Positions 24,162-33,600 of a stretch of 64,000 nucleotides of DNA are shown piece after piece. Position numbers and translations under genes: made by a program. Below the pieces are notes generated by a model. The model ran no database searches. It had not been told where the DNA came from and saw only the letters and a list, made by a program, of their open reading frames with translations. This stretch comes from Bacteroidota bacterium (GTDB taxonomy: Bacteria > Bacteroidota > Ignavibacteria > UBA10030 > UBA8401). Each line of letters opens with the position of its first letter. Positions within the stretch are counted from its first letter, which is position 1. The stretch lies in the NCBI GenBank assembly GCA_035506275.1, contig DATJPT010000008.1:62001-126000 (forward strand), written 5' to 3'.

Positions 24162-25433
24162 ATGAAGTTCTTTCATGCTCTCAAAATTCGTCTTTTGTTC
24201 CCGCCAAAGAGCGTTTTGATCGCCGGTCTATCATTCAGACTAATTTGTGCTCTCGCCTTCGCGGATTTGCACTCAGATTACTACTGGGAATACGGCGAGA
24301 TCGCCAAAAACGTGATCTCTGGGAAAGGTTACTCGTTTCGCGCCTTTAGCGGCGACACCATGATCGACAGATATCGGGAGGGCCTATCTCCCCTTCCGAC
24401 AGCATTCATGTCTCCCGGTTATGTCTGGGTCCTGATTCCTTTCATTGCATTGCGCAATTCTGTCGTTGCCAACATCCTTCTCATTTTGCTTCAAACCCTT
24501 CTGTCAATGGCAACAATCGTTTTGGTCTATCACTTTACACGCGCAATGTTCAACCCTCGAGCGGCTTTGTTCAGCGCAATTGCAGCGGCGCTTATGCCAG
24601 ATGTTGTCTATGCAGTTATATCTTTTTCACCGACGGTTTTCTATCATGCCGGCGTGATCATACTCTTGTTGTTAATTGGAAACGGGAAGTCTGAATCCCC
24701 GCGCTTGCACATATTTCTTGTCTCGGTCTTATGCGCAGTGCTCATTTTTTTCCGATTCGAGTTCGTTCTTTACGTCTTTCTTATTGCCCTTTTGCTGGCA
24801 CTCGAACGCAGAGCCAAGGAGAGTATTGTCATTGTCATGACAACGATCTGTTTCATCCTTCCCTGGTCCGCTCGAAATTACGAGGTCTTCGGCGAGATGG
24901 TTCCTCTCGGAACCGGGGCAGGCTTGAATTTATACAGGGGAAATAATGCTGAAAATATTGGAAGCTGGGGGAATGAAAAGACCAATCGGGAACTCCTCAG
25001 AATTCCACGAGACAAAAGATTCGAGCTCGCTCTTGATAGTTTGTTTCGAGAAGAAGCATGGGATTTTGTCCGGAAGGAGCCGAAACGTGAGGCTGAACTT
25101 GTGGCAGTGAAGGTCGGACAACTCTGGTTGTTCAGCCCTCTTCACCCCACGCCGTACAATCTCGTGTACGTAGCGGCATCGTCACTTGCCTTCATTTTAT
25201 TTTTCGTTGGACTCTTGGTAACTTGGCATTGGGCCAAGTACAAATATCTTTATATGTTTCTGCTCTATTCTACAATCCTCGCAATGATATTTTTTGCCCT
25301 CCCCAGGCATCAGACGATGATGCGCATCGGGATGCTCCCCTTTATTGGTGCCGGCGTTGACGCTTTGATGACGTATTTCAGCCGGCCGGCGAAGTTAGGT
25401 CTCGAGAGGCAAAAAACTTTGGAAGGCCGTTAG
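24162..25433 (+). CDS. GT39/ArnT-like polytopic glycosyltransferase family protein
   Basis: 423 aa from the ATG; two in-frame TTG codons precede it. About 10 membrane helices are separated by a large first loop (residues 30-80) with HSDYYWEYGEIAKNVISGKGYS. This is the acidic-residue and GKGYS pattern of dolichyl-phosphate-mannose-type transferases, which move sugars from polyprenyl phosphates to lipids or proteins on the outer face of the inner membrane. Later motifs include LPWSARNYEVFG, common in this family. Substrate unknown. It is convergent with the EamA-like gene, 12 nt apart. Confidence 0.78.
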   Translation: MKFFHALKIRLLFPPKSVLIAGLSFRLICALAFADLHSDYYWEYGEIAKNVISGKGYSFRAFSGDTMIDRYREGLSPLPTAFMSPGYVWVLIPFIALRNSVVANILLILLQTLLSMATIVLVYHFTRAMFNPRAALFSAIAAALMPDVVYAVISFSPTVFYHAGVIILLLLIGNGKSESPRLHIFLVSVLCAVLIFFRFEFVLYVFLIALLLALERRAKESIVIVMTTICFILPWSARNYEVFGEMVPLGTGAGLNLYRGNNAENIGSWGNEKTNRELLRIPRDKRFELALDSLFREEAWDFVRKEPKREAELVAVKVGQLWLFSPLHPTPYNLVYVAASSLAFILFFVGLLVTWHWAKYKYLYMFLLYSTILAMIFFALPRHQTMMRIGMLPFIGAGVDALMTYFSRPAKLGLERQKTLEGR

Positions 25434-25445
25434 CTCCTACCTTAG

Positions 25446-25880
25446 CTATCGCTTGAACGCGAGGCATAAAACGCCCCCCGCAATCAGGGCTATTCCCAGC
25501 CACTCCCTCGGAGAATGACGCTCGCCAAGAAACCCAAAAGCGAAAACAGCAACCAGCACAAGACTGAATTTATCCACTGCCGCAACGTTTGAAGCGGCGC
25601 CGATCTGAAGCCCGCGAAAATAACAGACCCACGAGGCGCCTGTCGCTAAAGCGGATAAGGCGAGAAAAATCCATGTTTTTGGCGAAAGCTTGAAGGGGTC
25701 GGTCCACTTGCCGGCGTACAGAATAAACCCAGCAAGCAAAAAAAGAATGATAAAGGTACGCACCAGCGTTGCAAAATCGGAATCAACATCTTGCACGCCG
25801 ATCTTTGCGAAGATCGTCGTCAGGGCGGCAAAGGCCGCCGACATTGCCGCCCAAAAGAACCAATTCTGAAACGTCGCCAT
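25446..25880 (-). CDS. EamA/DMT-type transporter, single-domain form
   Basis: 144 aa from the ATG at 25880, which has a GGAGGG site 6 nt upstream and is preferred to the longer frame. It has five hydrophobic segments and a single EamA repeat (FFWAAMSAAFAALTTIFAKIG at the start, LGERHSPREWLGIALIAGGV near the end). Small single-domain members of the drug/metabolite transporter superfamily act as dimers. Substrate unknown. The start lies 17 nt from the 3' end of the broken DUF1761-type gene, with which it was probably co-transcribed. Confidence 0.82.
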   Translation of the reverse strand: MATFQNWFFWAAMSAAFAALTTIFAKIGVQDVDSDFATLVRTFIILFLLAGFILYAGKWTDPFKLSPKTWIFLALSALATGASWVCYFRGLQIGAASNVAAVDKFSLVLVAVFAFGFLGERHSPREWLGIALIAGGVLCLAFKR

Positions 25881-25897
25881 GTGATTCCCTCCGGACA

Positions 25898-26302
25898 TCA
25901 CATCCAAAGTGAGAGAATAACTCCCATCAGAAGCAGGGAAAGAAGCCAGAAAGAATTATCGAGGACCCAAAGACTCCATGGTTTTTTCTCGTAGAGCTTT
26001 GTCGTCAGCGTGACCGGTGCTATGTACCCAAGCCATCCAAAAAATCCTCCCATCAGCCCCCCTCCGATCCCTCCCATTTTGAAGTACGCGTCGCCGAACA
26101 CGATCGAATGGTAGAGGACATAACTTATCACAAAAGAAGCGACAAACGAAAAAACCATGTTCATCGGTGCCGGCTTCATATCGGCAATGCCGGTGAGCTT
26201 TTGCCATTGTTTCGAAAAAATAACCGCTTACCAGACAGTAGCGAGAAGATAGTTTGCCACAGCGGCGACGATGACCGCGAGAAAGTTAACGTGGACATCC
26301 AT
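25898..26302 (-). pseudogene. DUF1761-like membrane protein gene with internal stop codon
   Basis: The ATG at 26302, with a GAGGG site 8 nt upstream, opens a frame reading MDVHVNFLAVIVAAVANYLLATVW. It then meets TAA at 26230-26228 and continues in the same frame as AVIFSKQWQKLTGIADMKPAP and on to a normal membrane protein of 134 codons. DUF1761 proteins have W-Y-S at this place, so TAA replaces a Tyr codon by a single substitution. The downstream part retains four hydrophobic segments. Either the gene is recently inactivated or the base is a sequence error. A shorter product from internal ATGs (93 aa) is possible but would lack the first helix. Confidence 0.75.
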
Positions 26303-26354
26303 TTAGATTCCCTCTTTCTGTTGGAATAAATTCACCAGCAAGCTGCGCTGATCG

Positions 26355-26528
26355 TTACATCTTTAAGAATTCGAGCAGCTTGTACATCAACACCGCGGGC
26401 CAGACGAGTGCCTTGAGAAACCCGAGCACTCCTTCCCAAAAGCTTGCTGAATGTTGGATGAAATAGACTGCCGCCCCTATAAAAGCCAAGCCGTATACTC
26501 CGCCGAAGGCATTGTGGTCATGTTTCAT
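26355..26528 (-). CDS. Small conserved membrane protein, 57 aa
   Basis: The frame MKHDHNAFGGVYGLAFIGAAV... ends in VWPAVLMYKLLEFLKM. It has two hydrophobic stretches around a short amphipathic middle (QHSASFWEGVLGFLKAL). I recall very similar 55-60 aa proteins (GxxYxLxFIGAxVYYIQHA, ...WPAxLVYKLLEFL) being widespread, usually unnamed or labelled as membrane proteins. A weak AGGA site lies 8 nt upstream. It is on the same strand and 52 nt upstream of the DUF1761-like gene, forming a small membrane-protein cluster. Function is not known. Confidence 0.72.
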   Translation of the reverse strand: MKHDHNAFGGVYGLAFIGAAVYFIQHSASFWEGVLGFLKALVWPAVLMYKLLEFLKM

Positions 26529-26732
26529 TTCAATATCCTGATAAGTTTATTCACTTTGTGAGCCCTGACTATATGCAGGTGTTCTCAGAATGAGACAAAT
26601 ATATCTGTTGCCCGGTGAAGAAACAACTATTGCATCAGTCAGAACGAGAGTTCTGAAGGCTCCGGACGGCCGAAGGTCGGAAGGTGAATGGGGAATACCG
26701 CATTATCGGGATCAAAACTGCCGGCAAAAATA

Positions 26733-26760
26733 AACAATGGCCTGTTGCCAGGCCATCGTT
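26733..26760 (-). terminator. Terminator of tRNA-Ser(GCT)
   Basis: A stem ATGGCCTG/CAGGCCAT with a TTGC loop, extended by AAAC/GTTT beyond one mismatch. On the minus strand it is followed by a T-rich run (TTTATTTTTG). It lies just past the 3' end of the minus-strand tRNA-Ser gene and fits a rho-independent terminator. Confidence 0.8.
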
Positions 26761-26765
26761 TCTTG

Positions 26766-26855
26766 CGGAGAGGGAGAGATTTGAACTCTCGGTACAGGTT
26801 TACCCCGTACGGCGGTTTAGCAAACCGCTGGTTTAAGCCGCTCACCCACCTCTCC
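26766..26855 (-). tRNA. tRNA-Ser (anticodon GCT)
   Basis: A 90-nt class II tRNA on the minus strand. The acceptor is GGAGAGG/CCTCTCC with discriminator G. The anticodon arm is GCGGT-TTGCTAA-ACCGC, giving anticodon GCT for AGC/AGU codons. The long variable arm is CGTACGGGGTAAACCTGTACCG, and the T arm contains GTTCAAATC. CCA is not encoded. It lies 65 nt downstream of the carboxyltransferase gene, with its own terminator. Confidence 0.97.
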
Positions 26856-26920
26856 GGAGAGTGCTTAAAATTTCTGCTTTAATGTAGCTAATCGGGAAAA
26901 TACTTGCAACCCCTTTTTCG

Positions 26921-28468
26921 TCAGAGCGGAATGTTGCCGTGTTTCTTTTTCGGGTTGCGGTCAACTTTCGTTTCGAGCATTTGCAAAGCGCGGATGACCC
27001 TCGGGCGGGTTTCCTTTGGTTCGATGACATCATCAAGAAAACCCCGTTCAGCGGCAATATACGGGTTTGCAAATTTCTCCCGGAACTCGCTTTCTTTTTG
27101 CTTCACGGCTTCTTCTTTGTTCGCTGCTTTTTCAATTTCCTTTTTGAAAATGATCTCCACGGCTCCTTTCGGTCCCATCACGGCAATTTCCGCGGTCGGC
27201 CATCCAAAATTAATATCGCCGCGGATATGCTTGGAGTTCATCACATCGTACGCCCCGCCGTATGCTTTGCGCGTGATCACGGTGATTTTCGGCACCGTCG
27301 CTTCGCAAAATGCGAAAAGAAGTTTTGCACCATTCTTAATGATCCCTCCCCACTCCTGCGCAGTGCCGGGCAAAAATCCGGGGACATCCTCAAAAACCAG
27401 AAGCGGGATATTGAACGCATCGCAGAAGCGGACAAAGCGGGCCCCTTTCACCGACGCATCATTGTCCAGCACGCCCGCGAGTACCGACGGCTGATTTGCA
27501 ATGATTCCCACGGGCTTTCCGTCCATCCTCGCAAAACCGACGATGATATTCTCGGCGTAATGCTCGTGGACCTCGAAGAAATCCCCCTCATCCACGACAG
27601 TATGGACAATCTGCTTCATGTCGTACGGCTTGTTCGGGTTATCGGGGACCACCGAATTGAGCGCGTCGTCCGTCCGCTGGATCGGATCCTTCGAATCGCG
27701 AAGCGGCGGATCGTCCATGTTGTTCGACGGAAGAAATGCGAGGAGCGTCTTGATCCGCTCGATGCACTCGGCCTCGCTCTCGCAAGCAAAGTGAGCCACT
27801 CCGCTCTTTGTTGCATGGGTAATTGCTCCCCCTAAATCCTCCGAGGAGACATCCTCGTGGGTAACGGTCTTCACAACATTCGGACCGGTGACAAACATGT
27901 AGCTGGTGTTCTTTACCATGAAAATAAAATCCGTGATCGCCGGGGAATAGACCGCTCCTCCCGCACACGGGCCCATCACAGCCGAAATCTGCGGGATGAC
28001 GCCCGAGGCCATGGTGTTTCGCAAAAAAATGTCTGCATATCCGCCAAGGCTGACGACCCCTTCCTGTATGCGCGCCCCCCCCGAATCGTTCAGCCCGATC
28101 AACGGCACCCCGACCTTGAGAGCGAGGTCCATGATCTTGCAGATTTTTTCCGCATGCGCTTCGGAGAGAGAGCCGCCGAAAACGGTAAAATCCTGGCTGT
28201 AGACAAACACTTCGCGTCCATCGATCCTGCCGTGCCCGGTAACGACGCCGTCGCCCAAAAATTTCTGATTCTCTAATCCGAAATCATACGAGCGGTGCTG
28301 CACGAGCATGCCGATCTCCTCAAACGTCCCTTCGTCGACCAGCATGCTGATCCTCTCGCGGGCAGTCATTTTCCCCTTCTTATGCTGGTCCTCAATGCGT
28401 TGTTTTCCGCCGCCGAGCAATGCATCATTTTTTTTATCACGAAGTATTTTAAGCCGGTCTGCCGACAT
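26921..28468 (-). CDS. Acyl-CoA carboxylase carboxyltransferase subunit (propionyl/methylmalonyl-CoA type)
   Basis: 515 aa, the full length of the biotin-dependent carboxyltransferase beta chain. The N half carries [15 protein letters not shown] and the acyl-CoA/oxyanion segment [18 protein letters not shown] with [12 protein letters not shown]. The C half carries [24 protein letters not shown] and [13 protein letters not shown]. The family includes PccB (propionyl-CoA carboxylase) and the alpha subunit of methylmalonyl-CoA decarboxylase (MmdA). In this lineage either reading is possible, because no biotin carboxylase or biotin carrier gene is adjacent to decide. It acts in the cytoplasm or at a membrane complex, in propionate or odd-chain metabolism. 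Confidence 0.92.
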   Translation of the reverse strand: MSADRLKILRDKKNDALLGGGKQRIEDQHKKGKMTARERISMLVDEGTFEEIGMLVQHRSYDFGLENQKFLGDGVVTGHGRIDGREVFVYSQDFTVFGGSLSEAHAEKICKIMDLALKVGVPLIGLNDSGGARIQEGVVSLGGYADIFLRNTMASGVIPQISAVMGPCAGGAVYSPAITDFIFMVKNTSYMFVTGPNVVKTVTHEDVSSEDLGGAITHATKSGVAHFACESEAECIERIKTLLAFLPSNNMDDPPLRDSKDPIQRTDDALNSVVPDNPNKPYDMKQIVHTVVDEGDFFEVHEHYAENIIVGFARMDGKPVGIIANQPSVLAGVLDNDASVKGARFVRFCDAFNIPLLVFEDVPGFLPGTAQEWGGIIKNGAKLLFAFCEATVPKITVITRKAYGGAYDVMNSKHIRGDINFGWPTAEIAVMGPKGAVEIIFKKEIEKAANKEEAVKQKESEFREKFANPYIAAERGFLDDVIEPKETRPRVIRALQMLETKVDRNPKKKHGNIPL

Positions 28469-28587
28469 ACGCGCCTCGCTGGTGAGATAGAATCTATGAT
28501 TTCGACAGCTCTAGTGCAGGAAGATACAATTTCAATCCTGTTGATTCAATGCGAATTTTACAGGGAAGTACCGAAGAGCCGCCCGCA

Positions 28588-29502
28588 TTAGTGACGCGCG
28601 GAATGAGAGGGAAGCCTCCGTACTTCAACGCCCGCTCTCCGCTCCAGGACCTTGACAACCGCCGAATAGTCCTCGTGCACCGAACCTGTTTCCGACGCTT
28701 CTGAAAATAAGGAGCGGGCAACTTCGATGCCCGGCAACGGCACGCCGAGATTCTTCCCAGCGTCGAGGATGAGGTTGATATCCTTGAGCATATGCTCGAC
28801 GTAGAATCTCGGGGCGAAATTCCGGTCGATGATCGAATTCCCTTTGGTCTGGTACATCGGCGCGCTCAATGAAGAGTTGTTCAGAATATCGAGCAGTATT
28901 TCCGGAGTGACGTCCGCTTTTTGGGCCAGCACCAGCGCCTGCGCGAGCGTCGTTCCCATCGCGCCGATGAAAAGATTGCACAACAGTTTTGTGTATGAAG
29001 CCTGTTCGGGGTGTTCAAAGCGCCAGATCTTCTTGCCGAGAATGTTCAAAAGCTTTTCAACTTTGACAAACGCTTCGTCCTTTCCGCCGACGAAAAGGAG
29101 CAAGGAGCCGTCCGCCGCCTGGGGAACGCTTCCCAATACGGGAGAATGCATGAAGAAAAAGCCGCTTCTCTCGTATTCTGCGGACAATTGTTCTGTCGTC
29201 ACGGGAGCCACCGTGCTCATGTCGACGTGCACAGCCCCCTTTCTAAGCCCATGAATGATCCCTCCGTTCCCCAGTGCAATTTCTTCCAGCGCGGCTGAAT
29301 TCGAAACCATGGAAAAAACAATATCCGAACGTTCCGCAGCTTCTTTCGGCGATTGACACCAACCGGCTCCGCCGCCGACAAGCCCGGCAGCTTTCTCTTT
29401 CGTCCTATTAAAGACGTTCATCGAATGTCCCGCGTTGAGGAGACGTGACGCCAAGGGAGAGCCCATCAAACCAAGACCGACAAAACCGACTGACATTTTC
29501 AT
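28588..29502 (-). CDS. NAD(P)-dependent beta-hydroxyacid dehydrogenase (HIBADH family)
   Basis: 304 aa. The N-terminal Rossmann motif is VGFVGLGLMGSPLASRLLNAGH. The substrate loop reads MHSPVLGSVPQA (SxGG-type position altered), and the catalytic Lys lies in YTKLLCNLFIGAM near residue 175. The helical C-terminal domain is complete. Members oxidise 3-hydroxyisobutyrate, tartronate semialdehyde, succinic semialdehyde or related short acids, and substrate cannot be told here. It shares the strand with the carboxyltransferase 119 nt away, so a link to branched-chain or propionate catabolism is possible. An AAAGGT site precedes the ATG. Confidence 0.85.
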   Translation of the reverse strand: MKMSVGFVGLGLMGSPLASRLLNAGHSMNVFNRTKEKAAGLVGGGAGWCQSPKEAAERSDIVFSMVSNSAALEEIALGNGGIIHGLRKGAVHVDMSTVAPVTTEQLSAEYERSGFFFMHSPVLGSVPQAADGSLLLFVGGKDEAFVKVEKLLNILGKKIWRFEHPEQASYTKLLCNLFIGAMGTTLAQALVLAQKADVTPEILLDILNNSSLSAPMYQTKGNSIIDRNFAPRFYVEHMLKDINLILDAGKNLGVPLPGIEVARSLFSEASETGSVHEDYSAVVKVLERRAGVEVRRLPSHSARH

Positions 29503-29576
29503 AGATTACCTTTCACTGGGAAATAAAAAAGGCGAAACGATCTTCGCCTGGACGAATACTAACTTTTGCGCCGCGA

Positions 29577-30698
29577 TCATCCCACCGATTCGATGATCGC
29601 ACCGCCGACAAGATCATTCCCCTCATAGAAAACAACCGATTGCCCCGGGGTCATTGCCCGCTTCGGCGAGTCAAAGTCAACCCGAACAACCCCCTCACCG
29701 TCTCCTTCCCCGTCAATCTGGGTCACGAGCGCCGCCTCGTCTGTATCTTTATAGCGGATCTTCACCGTCAGCCGCTTTCCGGCACGGAGATGGGCGTACT
29801 TGATCAGGTTCAGTTTCTTTGCGGTCAGAGCAGTGTGCAGTAGATCTTTGTCATGCCCGACGGTGATGACATTGTCTTTGTAATTGATCGCGGTGACATA
29901 AACCGGATCGGGAAACGCAACGCCCACCCCCTTCCGCTGTCCGATCGTGTAGAAAGGAAAGCCCCGATGCTTTCCGACAACCTTGCCGTCCAAGACGACA
30001 TCGCCGCCGGCGACCGATTCTTCCAGCTGAGGAAGCTTATGTTTAAGGAAGCGTTCGTAGTTATTGTCGGTAACAAAACAGATCTCATAGCTTTCCCCTT
30101 TCGCCGCCGTCTTGAGGCCGAAGCGTTCGGCAACGGCCCGCGACTCCGGTTTCGTCAGCTCGGACAGAGGAAAAATCGTTCGCCTCAACGAATCCTGCGT
30201 CAATCCCCACAAAGCGTATGACTGATCCTTTTGCTCATCTCTTCCGCGGGAAACGACATATCGCTGAGTCTGCTCGTCTTTTCGGACGCGCGCGTAGTGC
30301 CCGGTCGCGATGAAATCGGCGCCAAGCTTGAGACTCTTCCGGATCATCTCTTCCCATTTGATCTTCCTGTTGCAAATAACGCACGGGTTCGGCGTGCGCC
30401 CATGCAGGTATTCTTCGACAAAATTATCGATCACCGCTGCGCCAAACGCCTCAGAAAAATCGAGGACATAGTGGGGAAATCCGAGCTTCGCGGCGACCAT
30501 CCGGGCATCGTTTATTCCGTCAAGCGAGCAGCAGCTTTTGTCGTTTTCGTCATTTCCGCCGACATCGTCGTAGTTAAAGGTCTTGATGGTAATGCCAATA
30601 ACATTGTACCCCTGCTCGACCAGCAGAGCTGCGGCAGCAGACGAATCGACGCCGCCGCTCATTCCAACGACGACAGTTGTGTTCTTGTTCTGGGACAT
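29577..30698 (-). CDS. mnmA: tRNA-specific 2-thiouridylase MnmA
   Basis: 373 aa, normal length. The ATP pyrophosphatase loop GMSGGVDSS lies at residues 12-20. The catalytic pair consists of Cys106 in TPNPCVICN and Cys207 in SYEICFVTDN. The middle TGHYARV and GIGQRKG-like YTIGQRKGVGVAFPDP motifs are present. It thiolates U34 of tRNA-Lys, -Glu and -Gln in the cytoplasm using sulfur from a relay system. No sulfur-relay genes lie nearby. The ATG has no clear ribosome site. It lies downstream of, and in the same direction as, the outer-membrane protein genes, separated by 90 nt. Confidence 0.96.
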   Translation of the reverse strand: MSQNKNTTVVVGMSGGVDSSAAAALLVEQGYNVIGITIKTFNYDDVGGNDENDKSCCSLDGINDARMVAAKLGFPHYVLDFSEAFGAAVIDNFVEEYLHGRTPNPCVICNRKIKWEEMIRKSLKLGADFIATGHYARVRKDEQTQRYVVSRGRDEQKDQSYALWGLTQDSLRRTIFPLSELTKPESRAVAERFGLKTAAKGESYEICFVTDNNYERFLKHKLPQLEESVAGGDVVLDGKVVGKHRGFPFYTIGQRKGVGVAFPDPVYVTAINYKDNVITVGHDKDLLHTALTAKKLNLIKYAHLRAGKRLTVKIRYKDTDEAALVTQIDGEGDGEGVVRVDFDSPKRAMTPGQSVVFYEGNDLVGGAIIESVG

Positions 30699-30788
30699 GG
30701 CAATACAATGTACAAAAAGATTCGTTGACTCCCAAACATGAACCAGTCGAGGTTGAGGAGGAACAACCCGTTAAAACGGCGATGGAGA

Positions 30789-32780
30789 TCACAGGTCCAC
30801 ATCCAACTGAACCGTCACGCGATTATCCAGCGGAGCAGGCGTTCCGGCGCTATCGCTGATGACGCCAGGAATTTCCCCCCGGAAAGTCTCGCTGTATTTA
30901 CAAGTAACCTCAAGACGGGACAGGAATTTCCATCCGGCGATGATGTACCATCGAATTCCTTTTCCATAAAGCGGAGGAAAAGAATATCCCCCGCGGACGT
31001 CATCTTCATATTCGTACACCCGCGAGTCATACGACTGTGTCTCAAAGAATACCATTCTCGAGGTACAAGTAAAGCCGGAACGGGGCGGAAACACATTAAC
31101 ATCGGTGAATATCAGCATCCCGTTTTCACGTGCGCGTGAAACGGAATAGGAGACCGTTGTCAGTTCGACACGCTGGGCGAGTGCAATCCATTTATTGATC
31201 GAAACGGAACACGATGCCCGGATGTTCTGCTGGTTTCGCTCTTCGAACATTTTAGCCTGAGTTTGCTCCGCAGTCCCGATGGTGTGTTCCTCCGTTTTAC
31301 TGTTGTTTTTGAATTGGAAGGAGAAGGTCGTCGTTTTATCGGCTTCATCCTCGCATCGAACGACATATTCATCCCCCGATCTGGTGAACCCTGAGAGTGA
31401 TGGGAATCCAAATTCATCAACGCTCATCGAAATTTTAAGCCGGCGGGATGCCTGGTACGCAATCCCCAGGAAGATTCCGTTCTCCCCATTGACAGCACCG
31501 TTTTGTTCACCGAAGCCGTATGCATGAGGATCGACATAATTATCAGAATAGGATCGAATTTGAGTCGACAGAGACAACCGATTGGACAACTGGCCGATGA
31601 AGCCGGCAACGCCGTTCCTGCTTTCAAACGAGTTGCCCGCGACCTCACCAAAGAGAGCATAGGACTCAAAAGCAAAATCTGCGTTCATGCCGAAAGCAGA
31701 AAAGCTTCTGCCCAAAAATGGGGACGGCGCCTGAAGTGCAACCTGTTTGTCGTATTGCTCTTCCAATATCGAAAATCCGAAACTGCTTGTTCTTCCAACC
31801 CGAACGTTCGCGATGCCCCCCATCGCCGTTTCGTTCAGCGCATTTTTTTTCTCGATCTCGGCCGGCGAACGAAAAAGGCCCGAGGTAAAGAGGCTCGTCA
31901 CTGATCCTGCAGAATCAACGGTCCCTGCTACAGCCTTCCGCGAACAAAAGAACGTCAATGCAGCCGGATACAATTCCAAGATCGCAGCGGCTCCCTGGAA
32001 GTAATGATATTCATCCGTGGCAAGGTGAGGAACAACCGATCTTCCCACTTCCTTGATCTGGGACACAACATTTCCCCCTTTTGAGGACGATCGAGGACTT
32101 GAGTAGACCAGGCCCTGCCCGCTGTTGAGCGTAAAATCGCCGGCAACAAATTTTTTCAGAACTCCGCCGTTGTCGAGTCCGACATATCCGCTGACGAAAC
32201 CGGCGCTCAACGGTTCGCCGGCATCTTTATCGACAAGCACTCCCCCGCTCCATCGCGGTGTGGAGAGCGTCAAACGCGTATACGCTGCAACGGGGCTTCC
32301 TAAATATTCGCCGTCGCGGAATTCTTTGGGAGGATGGATTTCCATGAGTCCACGGGAACGGAACGATGCTTGGACGATACTGTCGCCGCCGGCCGCAGCG
32401 CTCGCCGGCGCTTTGGCGGGAGAAAATTTAATAAATGGCAATATGCGCGATACGATTTTTTCATCGATGCCGGGAAGTGACACCAAATCCGATAACGAAA
32501 TGCTTCCCGCAGAATCCCGGAGAAATAGTATTTTCAACGCCATCGCTTCGGGAAGGAACGGGATCTCGGTCAATTCCATAAATGAAGCAGTGTTGACATC
32601 GACCGGATTCATCCGATAGAAGTCCAATTCATCCATCGTGGCGGATTTTCCCCCTCCGTCATCGATAGAGTTTTCCATTTGTGCTTCAAAATCCTCCGAC
32701 GGTGGTTGATGATCACTAAGCTCTTGAGAAAATAATACCCCCGAAAGCAGCAGCATGCTGCACAGAATACTCCCCTTCAT
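30789..32780 (-). CDS. Exported helix-hairpin-helix protein with beta-barrel-like body
   Basis: 663 aa with a signal peptide (MKGSILCSMLLLSGVLFSQ). Residues about 55-118 hold two ComEA-like helix-hairpin-helix motifs (NPVDVNTASFMELTEIP, LSDLVSLPGIDEKIVSRIL). The remaining 500 residues alternate short beta strands rich in aromatic and Gly residues (SAGFVSGYVGLDNGG, DFTLNSGQGLVYSS), like an outer-membrane barrel. Proteins with this architecture are common in Ignavibacteria-like genomes, but I know of no established function. DNA uptake is suggested only by the ComEA-like part. A strong AAGGGGGA site precedes the ATG, and the gene follows the PorV-like gene by 13 nt. Confidence 0.8.
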   Translation of the reverse strand: MKGSILCSMLLLSGVLFSQELSDHQPPSEDFEAQMENSIDDGGGKSATMDELDFYRMNPVDVNTASFMELTEIPFLPEAMALKILFLRDSAGSISLSDLVSLPGIDEKIVSRILPFIKFSPAKAPASAAAGGDSIVQASFRSRGLMEIHPPKEFRDGEYLGSPVAAYTRLTLSTPRWSGGVLVDKDAGEPLSAGFVSGYVGLDNGGVLKKFVAGDFTLNSGQGLVYSSPRSSSKGGNVVSQIKEVGRSVVPHLATDEYHYFQGAAAILELYPAALTFFCSRKAVAGTVDSAGSVTSLFTSGLFRSPAEIEKKNALNETAMGGIANVRVGRTSSFGFSILEEQYDKQVALQAPSPFLGRSFSAFGMNADFAFESYALFGEVAGNSFESRNGVAGFIGQLSNRLSLSTQIRSYSDNYVDPHAYGFGEQNGAVNGENGIFLGIAYQASRRLKISMSVDEFGFPSLSGFTRSGDEYVVRCEDEADKTTTFSFQFKNNSKTEEHTIGTAEQTQAKMFEERNQQNIRASCSVSINKWIALAQRVELTTVSYSVSRARENGMLIFTDVNVFPPRSGFTCTSRMVFFETQSYDSRVYEYEDDVRGGYSFPPLYGKGIRWYIIAGWKFLSRLEVTCKYSETFRGEIPGVISDSAGTPAPLDNRVTVQLDVDL

Positions 32781-32793
32781 AATTCCCCCTTTT

Positions 32794-33600
32794 TTACAAG
32801 CTGAACGAAAGGCCTATCGTGTGAGTCAAACCGAGATCAGCATGTGTCGCCATACTGTACCGTACGGACAACGACATATAGTTGATGCCGATGCCGGCAT
32901 AATATCTTGAAGGATCGCTCGAGACTCCAACCTGAAAATCGATGATGTCGATAGGCGAGAATTTGACTCCCGTTCGAACCGAGAGCGGATACATGACGTC
33001 TTTGATCATGGTAAACGACACGCTTGCAGTCGAAAGAAATTGGCACGTTATTCCGGTGAGGTACCATTGCGGAAGGAGCTCCTTCTCCCGGCCGATCGAC
33101 GGCCTGTTGATATTCAACAACGAAACGCCCCAACGAATATCGTCGGACATCTGAACCGAAACGGCGAGGTCTATTCCAACCGCGGCCGCATCCCCGTATC
33201 CTTCGATCCTCAGGTGATTGTAATTGATGTTGCACCCTCCGGAAATTATGCCGAACGATCTTGCAAAGACCGCCGTTGCGGTCAATTCCTTGTATAAAGA
33301 ATAACCTGTGCTCGTCACCGCGTACCCGGTTTCGAACCATTCCGTCGGCACAGCAATAGCCAGACCTCCGTTCGATAATTGAGGGAGGTCGAAGGGAGAG
33401 GGAGAATAGAACACGGATGCATGAAGTGACTGAATCGACGCTGCGGCAGATGGGTTCAGCATGAAGAAGTCGACGTCTCCGGCGAACAGAGAAGACATCC
33501 CGTCTGCATAGACTGCCGGCGGTTCCGGCATTCGTTCGAAGCCGGCAAAGGAAAATGAGAACGCGGCAAAGGACAAGATCAACAACCGGCGGCAACGCAC
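32794..33600 (-). CDS. PorV/PorQ-like outer-membrane beta-barrel protein, start uncertain
   Basis: About 268 aa if the GTG at 33600 is used, which gives a plausible signal peptide (RCRRLLILSFAAFSFSFAG). The body resembles PorV/PorQ or UPF0164-type barrels of T9SS phyla (MLNPSAAASIQSLHASVFYSPSP, GIGINYMSLSVRYSMATHADLG). It ends in a terminal Leu after alternating hydrophobics. The frame also runs upstream to 33717, overlapping the divergent porD-like gene, but that extension is implausible. An ATG at 33623 in another frame encodes MKSLLTIACVAAGC before TGA, so a frameshift near 33581-33623 is possible. It is co-transcribed with the helix-hairpin-helix gene. Confidence 0.7.
   Translation of the reverse strand: MRCRRLLILSFAAFSFSFAGFERMPEPPAVYADGMSSLFAGDVDFFMLNPSAAASIQSLHASVFYSPSPFDLPQLSNGGLAIAVPTEWFETGYAVTSTGYSLYKELTATAVFARSFGIISGGCNINYNHLRIEGYGDAAAVGIDLAVSVQMSDDIRWGVSLLNINRPSIGREKELLPQWYLTGITCQFLSTASVSFTMIKDVMYPLSVRTGVKFSPIDIIDFQVGVSSDPSRYYAGIGINYMSLSVRYSMATHADLGLTHTIGLSFSL

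Noticed and set aside
26613-26636. Resemblance of GAAACAACTATTGCATC to the GIY-YIG/tRNA unit near the second tRNA-Ser
   Set aside because: Only about 15 nt match with a gap, too short to claim another copy.
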